Source: Parus major (lineage: Eukaryota > Chordata > Aves > Passeriformes > Paridae). Taken from it: DNA of 64,000 bases. The stretch spans positions 9,925,487 through 9,989,486 of the forward strand of contig NC_031781.1 of the NCBI RefSeq assembly GCF_001522545.3, given 5' to 3'. The position numbers were made by a program, and so were the translations under genes. The notes under the pieces are model-generated. The model was not told the origin of the DNA. It saw only the letters and a program-made list of their open reading frames with translations, and searched no databases. Of this stretch, positions 23,474-33,425 are shown piece by piece (the first letter of the stretch is position 1; each line of letters begins with the position of its first letter).

Positions 23474-23560
23474 GAGGTTGTGAGGATTCATTAGTTAATG
23501 TTTGTGAAGCGCTGTATAGATGGAGAGTGCTATGTAAGTGCTAAGTATTATTATTATTAC
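23474..23560 (+). repeat. CORE-SINE/LINE-type 3' tail relic
   Basis: GAGGTTGTGAGGATTCATTAG, TTTGTGAAGCGCTGTATAG and GTGCTATGTAAGTGC then (ATT)n closely follow the shared 3' tail of MIR-type SINEs (roughly GTTGTGAGGATTAA, then TGTAAAGCGCTTTGAGA, then GCTATATAAGTGC, then (ATT)n). It is the best preserved ancient repeat in the window and runs without a break into a CNE-like block. Confidence 0.75.
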
Positions 23561-23680
23561 AGAGAGTCGCTGTTAAGGCAATGGATATGCTCTTAAGTGT
23601 CATTTCATATTTAATTAACGTACAATAATTGTCTTCCTAAACCCGCAGGTAAATCTTTATTCCTGACACTTCCTTTAAAG
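23561..23680. promoter_or_regulatory. CNE-like block next to SINE tail
   Basis: Contains AGAGTCGCTGTTAAGGC, CATATTTAATTAACGTAC, CAATAATTGTCTTCC and AACCCGCAGG. It keeps CpGs at three places and has a palindromic TTAATTAA core. Candidate enhancer, possibly with the upstream SINE tail as part of the unit. Confidence 0.4.
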
Positions 23681-25062
23681 AGACATTGCAGCAGAGCTGC
23701 TGCTAATGGGCCTCCTCCCTGCTGGTCTGCTAGGGAGGAGTGGGAATAGCTGGGAGCAGGGGAAGCAGAGCCACCGGGAAAGAAAGGCAGCCAAAGCTTT
23801 TTGTTGTCCCCACCACACCTCTGTGCACACACAGCAGCCCCAAAGTGAAGTGATCTGACCTGAAAGCTTTGCTTGGCCGGCCCCAAGGGAGGTGGCTGCT
23901 GTCCCCCGGGTGGAGGGCAGAGCTCCTGGGTTTTCCCTGAGGTCAGGCTCCTGGCAGCATCAGCAAAGCACTGCACGTGTCTTCTGAGTAAATAAACACA
24001 GATGCAGCTGTGCACCTCGTCATTATCAGCAGAATTAAAGAAATTTTTAAAAAAACAGGCTAGAGAAGCTTAAAAGTACAGAACTGGGAATTTCCCTGCT
24101 ATTTTCCAGGGACATCTTTGCCAAGAAATGGTATTCTCAGAGCTAGGCTATATATCTTTTACTGACAGAGGGAAGCAAGGAGAAATCATCTGTGGGGCCA
24201 TCTGCTCCTCTAGCAAATGGGAAGAGGAAGCCACTTTTCCCACCTCCCAGAGATGTTTGCGTTTTCAAGAGAGACAGGGGAAGTAAAAAAAGGAAGCAGT
24301 CCATCATTAGCTCAGAGGTAACACACCTACAGGAGACAAAGGAAGATGCCTGAGCCTTCCGTGTTGGTCTTTCTTACCTAAACAATTTTTCTCTAAGATT
24401 TGTTGACAGATCAGTGCCCTCTGTGGGCATATCCCCAAGAAGCCCAAAGGACAATTTTCCTGTGGTTTCTCCTGGGGTGCTCAGGCACAGCTGCCTTGGA
24501 GGGAGTGCCAAGCACTGCACCTTCACCTTGGTGAACCCCTTCCTTGTGACAGGCAGCTGTCCCCCACCCCACACTGCTCTACCCTTACTCCCAGCACACA
24601 CATGCCCTTCTAGTTCCCACAACAACCCTAATCTTATCTTCTGAATGTTCCCCACAACAACCCTAACCTGATTGTCTAATGTTCCTCATCAGCACTAAGT
24701 GCTCTGGAGGTCACAGGTGATAAAGCTCCTGCCACTGCCAAGGACCAGGCTTTGCTCCAGCTCCAGCCCCAGCACCACCCTCCCTTTCTCTCCCCATGGC
24801 CTTGAAGGCAGTCAAAGTGACAGAGCCCTGGGAGCTCCCTCCTCAGCTCCCCCTCCAATCTCCCCCTTTCTTCCTCTGCTCTCATCTATTGCATTTGCAA
24901 GGCTTTCCTCCTCTGCTTTCTACATCAGCTGGGGAGAGGGAGAGGAGGGCAAGGAGGGGAGGGCAGGCAAGAGAACAGGGATGCTATCAAGGTAGAGAAC
25001 CTGGGGAACCCCTGAGAGCAAGGGTGTGTGGGCAAGAGGGGCTGCGAAATGCAGGGGAGACA
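23681..25062. other. non-coding stretch, C-rich then G-rich tracts
   Basis: The 134-codon minus frame at 23611-24015 runs into the CNE-like block and has no domain. 24832-24930 is pyrimidine-rich and 24932-24985 purine-rich, together forming an imperfect inverted arrangement. A 35-bp tandem duplication lies at 24616-24684. Confidence 0.45.
24616..24684. repeat. 35-bp imperfect tandem duplication
   Basis: Two neighbouring copies start CCCACAACAACCCTAA and end AATGTTC, with several substitutions and a one-base length difference in between. Confidence 0.85.
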
Positions 25063-25125
25063 ATGGCCCCCGAACAGCTGCGCAGGAGCTGCAGGGAGAG
25101 GGAGGACGTCAGCTGGCAGCTCATG
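25063..25125 (+). other. weak candidate first coding exon
   Basis: ATG in a favourable ACAATGG context opens 21 codons (starting MAPEQLRRSC, rich in Arg/Glu) that end at CTCATG before GTGAGA, a reasonable donor. The local CpG content (CCCGA, CTGCGC, GACGTC) is higher than in its flanks. No family recognised and no partner exon or promoter elements found. Likely chance. Confidence 0.18.
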
Positions 25126-26380
25126 GTGAGATTTAAAAATGTAAACTCAGATGTAAGGTCAGACTGGGGGTTACAGGAAAATCGGTCAATTTTTTAGTCT
25201 GATTTCGGTTGTAACCTCTTGTGGTTCAGAACATAACAGAGGTCAGTGAATTGGCAAAGTGCTGTCAAGCCCTCAGGATGCTCTCGTGGCATCTCAGGCT
25301 ACCACAATTGACTGTTTAATTGCCAGGTCGGGGGAAAGAGGCCAGTGTGTGCTCAGGGAGAGATGGAGCTGGAAGGGCTGGGGCAAGGGCCAGACTGCTG
25401 CCTGAAAGGGATATTGGTGAAATTCATCCTCAACACAGGCATCGCATTCCTGTGATTTGGGGCTAAAGGAAAAGCACCTCTGTAACAAAGCTTCTCACTT
25501 TCCCTGCAAACCACACACTTTGCAGTTTTTTCTGCATTCCCAAATGGCTTCCCTTGCCAGAAATACCTTTCCCCAACTATCCATCCTAGCAGACACAAGA
25601 TCTGCACTCATCACCTCCTGCTGCCCTTCCTTTGACTGTGTCAGCACCCCTTGCCATGCAGAAGCTTTTGTAGCAGTCATTAGGCAGCACAGGCTGCCAC
25701 AACCCTGGTGCTTTCCAGAGCACACCACCTCTGTGGTCCCTCACAAATGCAGCCTTAGCTACTTCTCAGAGCCTGTAATTCACAGACAAAACTCATGATG
25801 TCCATGGCACTTCTTCCCTTAAGGAATCACAATGATGTCTTTTTACTATCCAAAAGCCTATTTCCACGACATCTTGTCCTGTGTGTGTCTTCAGCAGATC
25901 TCTGGGGAGGTGGTTTCCAGGATCTGTCCACTTTTATTTCCTTCACAGTGGCTATAAGGAACCCAACAGTTAAACCCACAACTTAGTCTGGGTTGATTTT
26001 ATTCTTTCTACTCAGGTGCAGTCCAGGAAGGAGAAGCAGTGGAGATGTATTTGAGGAAGGACAGACCTAAAGAGACACTTCAAGTTAGCATATAAAATCA
26101 AAACCATTGAAAGTCTCAATAAATAGGTGAAAAACAATGTATTTACTCACTGCTGGCTTGATCTCCTCTCTGACATACCGAATAATGGCAAGAATTTTTA
26201 ATCCATCTTTGAGGCAGAGATTGAACTCTCTCTAGAAATGTATCTTATATGTTTTGGATATTGCTATTAGTATTATCAATGCTCTCTTTCCCCCAAGAGC
26301 TTTCTTCAATGGTTATCACCCTGTGTTGCAGGCTATCCAATAGAAAAACTGGAACAATGACAAAGAATAAGAGAAGAAAA
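25126..26380. other. non-coding stretch, no gene seen
   Basis: Unique DNA. Frames of 113 codons (25457-25798 +) and 84 codons (25353-25607 -) overlap. The 13-base match of TTCACAGTGGCT near 25943 to the miR-27 5' part does not continue. No repeat recognised. Confidence 0.45.
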
Positions 26381-26515
26381 NNNNNNNNNNNNNNNNNNNN
26401 NNNNNNNNNNNNNNNNNNNNNNNNNNNNNNNNNNNNNNNNNNNNNNNNNNNNNNNNNNNNNNNNNNNNNNNNNNNNNNNNNNNNNNNNNNNNNNNNNNNN
26501 NNNNNNNNNNNNNNN
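26381..26515. other. assembly gap (135 N)
   Basis: N run immediately before the AAAG tetramer tract. Probably unresolved microsatellite. Confidence 0.98.
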
Positions 26516-26516
26516 A

Positions 26517-26611
<95 letters not shown>
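26516..26611. repeat. (AAAG)n microsatellite, right flank of gap
   Basis: About 24 uninterrupted AAAG units. The Lys/Glu/Arg and Phe/Leu/Ser open frames over it are repeat products. Confidence 0.97.
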
Positions 26612-27999
26612 GTTTTATGCACACATCACTGCAGATCTTAAGAGCAAATTGAAGATAATGTCCACATCAGTTCTGAATGAGAATACAAAAAAAAAATAAA
26701 AAAATATCATTAAGGAGCCTATATTTCAACATATTGTCCAGAAAGTGTTCTAGTGTCCAAAAATACAATAATACTCAGAACAATCTAGCATTTTCAGGAT
26801 TCAAGTGTGTTTCTACCTGTTAAAGGGAAAGGCAAGAGAAAGAATCCAGTTGCTATGGAAATCAGGCCATCTCCATGGGAATTCAGAAAGTAGAGTATCC
26901 TCTTGGCCAGTAATTCAGTCACTGAGCAGCCATTACTTGGCCATGGCATTGAACAAATCCGAGCTTCTCCCAGGATATATCATTTCCCCACCACTACTTT
27001 CCTGTCTCAATGTCAACTAATTTTGTGAAGAATTGGGTTCTTACTGAAGTAAAGAACTTGTTTTGTGGGTTGCTTCTGAAAGGTGTGTCTTCAACTCCTG
27101 TTATTGAGATAAAGATTTATGTGGGTGCAAAAAAATAGGAATTCTTGGGTTTGCAGCTCAGTAAGTGGTTTTGCTTTCACATTTGTTGCTGTGGAATAAA
27201 AAAGGGTCGGGTAGTTAAGCAGGGAATAAAAGAAAAAAAGGCCACATTAAAGGACAACAATAAAAAGGTGACAGCGTTGTGGGAATCCAATCCTTTCTCA
27301 GGGCTCCTCCCTTTGACTAAGGAATATTGGTGGTTTATCTGGGGGATCCCATGCCTTGGCCCTAGGCAGGTGTCCCTGGTGTCATGGGCACAGCTGACTG
27401 CTCAGAAGCTGTGACCCCACAGGGGATCCCATGCATGGCTCTCCCTGAAGACCAAGGGTCTCCCTCTCTGGTTTTCCTCTGGTGTCACAATGTGGAGGAA
27501 GTCAAGACAAGGAGTGTCACAGGAGGCTTTGCTGCTGTGCTCTTCTCTTTATATTTAATCAGTGACATTTGGTCATTTATTCAGGCATTTGGTTCCTAGA
27601 GCTCAGGAGACTGGATATTGCCTGCTGATGTTGAGGGAAGCTCTGGCACGGCTGATGGGAAGCAGGTGATGGATTCACAGTGCTGAAAGCCCTGCACTGA
27701 CTGCTATGCAAACACCATATATTATATCTCTAAGTCCTGTATAAGCCAAGAAGATTAAAAAACAACTCGTCAGAAAGATCCGTGGTTGGATATGCCTTTG
27801 TTCAGAGGGATGGCTGCACTATGGTACAAATGCATGGATGTCATTCAGTGCTGGGGACGTTAATGGGACTTTATTTGAATACATCTCAGTGGGTAAGTGA
27901 GGCTCACAGACAGAAATGTCTATCTGGTGTACGTGTCACCACGTCAGAGAACACCGCCTGACAGTGATGGAAAGCTGTTTGATGTAGTTTCATCTTTCA
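26612..27999. other. non-coding stretch, no gene seen
   Basis: AT-rich near the microsatellite, otherwise unique. An RFX X-box-like word, GTTGCTATGGAAAT, lies at 26850-26863. GGGGATCCCATGC occurs twice about 80 bp apart (near 27343 and 27422). No gene recognised. Confidence 0.45.
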
Positions 28000-28170
28000 A
28001 TACATTTAGATTTCTCGAGCTCAGGCTAAGTTGCCCAACTTAATTTGCAATCATTTAAAGTAAGGGTTAAGTGAAGGTCACAGGCTACTCTCATTTAGAG
28101 TGAAGCCTCTGCAATACTTGCATGCTTTGACCTTTTCAGTGTTTTCCAATTCCACTGACCAGCTGCACTC
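28000..28170. promoter_or_regulatory. CNE-like block
   Basis: AGATTTCTCGAGCTCAGG, CCAACTTAATTTGCAATC and GTTAAGTGAAGGTCACAGG give homeodomain, POU-like and nuclear-receptor-like (AGGTCA) words in a repeat-free stretch. The GTTAAGTGAAGGTCAC part also faintly resembles a reversed MIR core. Candidate only. Confidence 0.3.
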
Positions 28171-29367
28171 TTTATAACACTGTTAACCTGTGAGCAGTGT
28201 GAGGATTGGTCATCTCCCATAGTAATGCAGAAAATTTTAAAAGGTTAAAATAGTATAAAATATTCCTGGCAAGAGCAGGTACTGAATCCCTAGGAACAGA
28301 TTTTGTGTATGTGTAGCAGGAACATCCTGCTCTGCAAGGTTTGCATTAGAAGTAAATCGAAGAGAATGCAAAACAGGGTTGTACACAGATGGAACCAGGT
28401 CACATAAGTTCAGACAGCTCTGGCTGCAGGTTATCTCAGCAATCAGCTCAGTGGAGAGAGAGATTTAATACAAATAGGGATCCATGCTCTCTTAGGGCTC
28501 TGAAAAATAATGCTAAAATAAATTCCAGCAATAATGCAAAGCCAAGGACTCGTGTCTTTTCCAAACGTCACACGCATGACTCCGGGAAATGCGAGGCTTC
28601 AACATAACTGGAGTTAATGGCAATGAGCACTGGGTGTGTAGGGGATGGGATGTGCTCTCTCACCTCAGCAATGCTCAAAATGCTCCTGGTGATCCCCCAT
28701 CTTTTTTTATGCTCTACTTTTTTCTCCCCAGGTTTATGATCCAGTTCCTAGTTTTGCAACTCTCCCGTCTACCTCTCATTAAGAGAAATGGAACAATTTT
28801 TAACCCAGACTGCCATGGTAAGTCAAGTCACTTGTCTTCCCAGTTTTGTGTTTTCCGTGCCACTGGCTGGTCCCAGATACCTCCTAATCACAAGCTATCT
28901 TTCATATACACAGCTTTTCAGTTTTTCCCAATGTCACAAATACCTGGAGAAGGGAAAAGCAGATAGTTTATTCTGAGCACTGCAAGGGGCTTTATTTCAT
29001 TGATGCACTCCAAGTATACAGAACGGGTCAAAAGTCTCAGCTTTTGCCCTAGGAGTTCTGACTGCTGCAGGCAAAGCCTCTAACCCTCAGATCTGTGTAA
29101 GAGAGCAGTGGGAAATCAGTCCTCATTAAAAATTCAAGTTGTCCAATACATTGGTCAAGGTCTAACAGAGATTTCAGTCTTGCAGCTCTGAGAAAGGAAA
29201 AATAACAGAGTGGGAGGTAGAAAACCTACCTCCCCCTGCCCATCCTGATCATACTCGTGAAGGGACATGGGCTTCTCCAGCTTTCTCCATCCTGACACAG
29301 CCAGGAAGAGCAGGGAAGTGTCATTTCCCTTCCCAGACCCCCTTTCAGTGTGGCAGGGAAAGGGCTG
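28171..29367. other. non-coding stretch with one exon candidate
   Basis: Unique DNA. The plus-strand splice-flanked segment at 28732-28817 is listed separately. Nothing else recognised. Confidence 0.45.
28732..28817 (+). other. candidate exon by splice signals (86 bp)
   Basis: A strong pyrimidine tract (TACTTTTTTCTCCCCAG) precedes it and CCATG/GTAAGTC follows, so both splice sites are near consensus. One frame is open throughout and lies within a 125-codon frame (28589-28966), encoding a hydrophobic then basic peptide (FLVLQLSRLPL, IKRNG). No family recognised. If real it could be a non-coding RNA exon as easily as a coding one. Confidence 0.25.
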
Positions 29368-29592
29368 GCGTCGCAGGCGCTGATAGCCACGGTACGTGAT
29401 CCGCAGTCAGCACTTGCTGCAATCAGAGCTTCTGCCGAGCACGTCTGGAGCCTGCCCCTTTCCTGTTAATTGAATGTAAGCCCTTTGGTACTTCTGCCTC
29501 TTTGATCTCGCTTCCAGTGAGACCTAAGAGGGCAGAGGAACGGGGCGAGCGCAGAGCTGGCAGTAATCTGTGTCAGGATGAAGGCACGGTAC
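29368..29592. promoter_or_regulatory. small CpG-rich block
   Basis: Fourteen CpG dinucleotides in about 225 bp by direct count (for example GGCGTCGCAGGCGC, CACGGTACGTG, AACGGGGCGAGCGC, CACGGTACGC), against long flanking stretches with almost none. CACGGTACG occurs twice. It could be an unmethylated enhancer, an alternative promoter or an exon relic. It also contains TGTTAATTGAATG, a homeodomain word. No clear ORF or TATA box. Confidence 0.45.
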
Positions 29593-30020
29593 GCAGGAGA
29601 TGAGGAATGAGATGGAGAATAAATTTCCCCCCCCTTTTTCAGATCCAATACCAATGGGAGCTTTTTAATATTCGCTGGATATCAACTACAAAGTGATACA
29701 AGTGATGGACATGAGGGGGAAAAAAGCATGTGACAAACACATGTGAAAAGTCCCGTTTGCACCAAAACAACCCAGCAGCTCTAAACCAAAGACTACCTGC
29801 TCACCAGGGGATATAAATGACTCTTTGAAATAAATGCACATTACTGCATTCATCAGGCAGCGTTACTGCAGGATTTGAATGCTATGAAACACAGTGCTAC
29901 ATAGAATTGCTGATCATATTGAAAGCAAAACAATAAAACCATGCAAAATAAAAATATTTGGAGTTAATTTCTTCGATTCATTTTGTGCCTGGAGCAGTTT
30001 CTGCTTGGACTAGGGATGAC
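29593..30020. promoter_or_regulatory. AT-rich CNE-like block
   Basis: TTTTTAATATTCGCTGG, GCACATTACTGCATTC, GCAGCGTTACTGCAGG and TAATTTCTTCGATTC retain CpGs within AT-rich DNA. Adjacent to the CpG-rich block, so both may form one regulatory unit. Confidence 0.3.
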
Positions 30021-32284
30021 TTGTAGGTCTAATAGTTAGGTCTATGATAGCAAAACCAGACACAATTTTAATAGTTAAAATGTCACTGTTAAGCATCATT
30101 AAAATAAAAACTCACCTCCCTATCCTAGTTCTGCAATCCATCCCAGGATTACCAAAGTGGGTGCTTATAAAACATGCTACATATTTCAAAGCAAATTAAA
30201 ATTTGCTAGTAAATGCACATAATGCCTATTTGAAGGGCTGGAGGTGAATGCACTGCACTTTTCAGACAGTGTCAGGCTTATTGTAATGACACTCTTTTCA
30301 GATTTAGGGATCTAAAATTATGAAGACAAAGTATCTGGTTTTGGGACCTATGAAAATGTTTAGTTTAAAACTGGAAGGACATCAAAGTTGGTTATTATTT
30401 CATGATTAAAGTTCATTGGGATTTTTCTGTTATATGTTCCTTAAAACATGTATGAAAATATAAAAACTGAAGAAAGTAGAAGACAACCTGAAACAATACT
30501 TTGCTCTGATTTTGTTCTGGTTAAGAATCGAACAAGAAAAAATAATGCTGAACAGTTAAGAGAAAAAAAAAAAAAAGCAGATCTTGGAATAACAGAAAGG
30601 CATTTTTAGCCAGCTCAGATCCCAGCAGAGGATATACAAACAGTGGCAATTCCTATGTTCTACATATTCTCATACTTAATAGAAGTCTGACAATGAATTT
30701 TTTGATCTGCAATCACTGGTCCAATGGCCCTTTGTTATGCTTGTCCACTCAGAGAGGCTGGATGGTCTGTGGTTGTGCTACAGCTTATTCCATATTCAGC
30801 AACCTCTGCAGAGACCCAGGTCTCTGGTGGCACTTTTTAAGCAGGAAAACATGTTTCTGGAGGTGCTCTGAGAGGAATGAGCTCTGCCACGAGGCAGCAA
30901 AGCCTTGCTCACCTGCAGCCCCCTCCTTAGGCAGCTCTGTGGCACAAAGCCTCTCCTTGGCTGTCTGTGGAGATCCTGGATCCTGGGCCAGTCTCCCTGA
31001 GATCTCTCTGCTATTCTGCTGACAGACATCAGCCAAACCTCCTCACCTGAGGCAGGACCATCCCCCAAGCTCACACCATCAATGTGTTTGGCTTCACGGA
31101 CTCTTGTGCCAGCCCAGTCATCCCCTCCTTGCTGATACACGGCAAAACCCACCTACAGCAGCAAGTCCTGAGCCTTCCTTTAGGAGACAAAGGTTCCTGA
31201 TGGACAGCTTGATTGTCTGTTTTCAAAATAAAGTCACAAGCATGTGAAAAATAGGATCAAACCGACTTGTTTCCTATGAAAACAAATTCCAGTGCTTGTA
31301 AACGGAACATAATTTTAAATGTTATCATCCAACTAATCATGTTTTACCTCTGTTGGTATTCCATTTTTCTGGTATGAACCTGGGTCAGTTTTGCATATGT
31401 CCAATCTATTTTATATATACTTGTTCACTCTATTTGCACACTCAGATGGGAGACATATGCCTCTTCTCATTTGGGCAGGCCATAGTGTTATTAAAATGGA
31501 AATGTGCAGGCTTTGGGATCCAACTGCAACATATGTTTAAAAATGAAAGATAATTCTTTACTTGTAAGTACCAGAAGAACTCAGAGCTTTTGACTCCATG
31601 TATAATTACCATGAGACCTTAACAGTTTAATTCACTAGGTAATTACATGGTTATTTTTTGTTCTATAAAAGGTAAAGAGGTAACATTTCATTTACAGGGT
31701 GCTGCATAATCCTGTAATTACTCAGTAATTTCTGTGTCGTCATACAATAAAAGCAGGGGCCTTTCCATGGTCCAGATATGACATGGAGGAAAGTCAAACC
31801 CAACTCAGCATTGTCAGGAAAATTGGGGCATTTCTTGGCCTCCTTCAGTTATGAAATTGAGAGAATGAGAGGGTGAGAAAGTGAAAGACACGGGCCTTAA
31901 GTGCAATGACAGCTGTTTGCAAGTAAGGAATTTCCCTCCTGGGTCAATGCTGTCTCTTGCCCTCCAGGATTCTGGAGAATCAGCTTTGCCAGGGGTCCAG
32001 GCCTTCCACACCCCTCTTTTCTTGCTCCATGCCTTTGTAGCCCATCTATTAGAGCTAATGCCTAGAAGAAGGGCCTGTGGCGTGAGTTTTGTTTCTATAA
32101 CTGGCTGATTATTGTTTCTATTGCCCAATAACTAGTTTGGCTGTGAGGATAAGCTCTCCAATTCCCCTCAGAATGGAGTAGCAGTGATTACAAGAAAGAT
32201 GGCAATTTCTGTCAGAAATAAACTCAGAGCTCTTGTTAAGAGCCCTTCTCTCAGTCCTCTGAGTTGCTTGACCTGGAAGTGACT
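30021..32284. other. non-coding stretch, AT-rich then ordinary
   Basis: AT-rich at 30020-30700 with a 14-A run at 30563-30576. Frames of 109 and 118 codons (30693-31152, opposite strands) overlap each other. No repeat family or RNA gene recognised. Confidence 0.45.
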
Positions 32285-32330
32285 GAATTGTTTAAATGAC
32301 AGGTAGGACATTTCCAACCCTACAATGTCA
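32285..32330 (+). repeat. possible CR1 3'-end fragment
   Basis: AGGTAGGACATTTCCAACCC, then TACAATGTCATG, has the shape of a CR1 terminus (GGTCCCTTCCAACCC, then ATTCTATG) but with many differences. Low certainty. Confidence 0.3.
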
Positions 32331-33195
32331 TGCATGTTCTCTTTTCTCCTGCTACACTTCTCTCAGCATCCCCCTTCTTCCCCTTCTCCCCCAGCACAGC
32401 AGTCAGGCCTTCATTCAGGGTGTCTGAACGTGTTATGCTGCCCTTCTCACTTCTCTGCAGATTTAACCATGATGTCCTGTCAAACAGGGCTTTGGCAAAC
32501 ACATCTATCCTATTTACATAGAAAAGATCAGCCAAAGTCTTGTTACATCTGCATCATTTTCCTCTGCAAATTGTGATGTGTTCAAAAAGGCCCTAGAAAA
32601 TGACAGGACCTATCCCTTGATCAGCACTGGGCACCTGCAGCTTCCACCACCTTCAAAGGCTCTGGTGACACCTCCCACACTCGTGTTCCAGCCTGTGGTG
32701 TGACATTTGCTCTCAGGCAGAGAGGCAGCGTGAGAAAGTTTCCCTTTCCAAAGTCCCATGGGAGGATTTGTCCTGGGCTGAGCCCACAGCGAGGAGAGCA
32801 GCACACGTTTATATAAACAAAAGCAGCACCTGCAGTTCCCAACAATTAAATAAATAGCCTATTAATCTTCATGTTTCAGGGTATTGGTGGCCAGGAAATC
32901 ATCTCCTCACAGCCTGGGATAGCAGTGTACACTTATCTGGCTACAGGCACAGGGTCTCTTCCTTTCCCTGGACTGTCCCTTTTCCTCTCTGCCAGTGTCA
33001 TTTTTTCCGTGCTGTCTTCTGAGCTGCAGCGAGACCCCACTTGCTGAAAGAAGGTATGAGAGGGCAGAAAGCATGACTTCTAATGTGCAGCACTCACAGT
33101 GCACACCACAGCTCTGGCTAAAAAATGTCCTTGTTCTGCCAGTGTACTTTAGGCATCCTCTCCCCTCCTCTCTTGACACAGCAACCCATAAAAGC
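32331..33195. other. non-coding stretch, no gene seen
   Basis: Unique DNA. Frames of 83 and 90 codons overlap on both strands. No repeats recognised. Confidence 0.45.
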
Positions 33196-33425
33196 TGTGG
33201 TCTAATGCATTAATAATCTGCGAGTAAAGGTCCCAAAGTGGCCATTGACATTATAGCCATTAAGGTGCAGTGTGTCAATAACAAGGCATAGCATGAGAGC
33301 AGACACTCTGCCTGTGTGTGTGAGCACACATCCCCTCTGCTGTTTAATCCCACGCAGTGATTTCCAAGTCACATCAGCTTCTCTCTGATCTTGCGGGACT
33401 AACATGACAAGAATCCCCTACAACT
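33196..33425. promoter_or_regulatory. strong CNE-like block
   Basis: GCATTAATAATCTGCGAG, GTGGCCATTGACATTATAG, CCATTAAGGTGC and GTGTCAATAACAAGGC are densely packed homeodomain, TALE and SOX-type words in repeat-free DNA with retained CpGs (CTGCGAG, CCACGCAG, TTGCGGG). Confidence 0.42.

Noticed and set aside
25940..25960. Possible miR-27-like word (TTCACAGTGGCT)
   Set aside because: The match stops after the first part and no hairpin with a matching star arm is apparent.
26245..26641. Frames over the third gap
   Set aside because: AAAG microsatellite plus N run.
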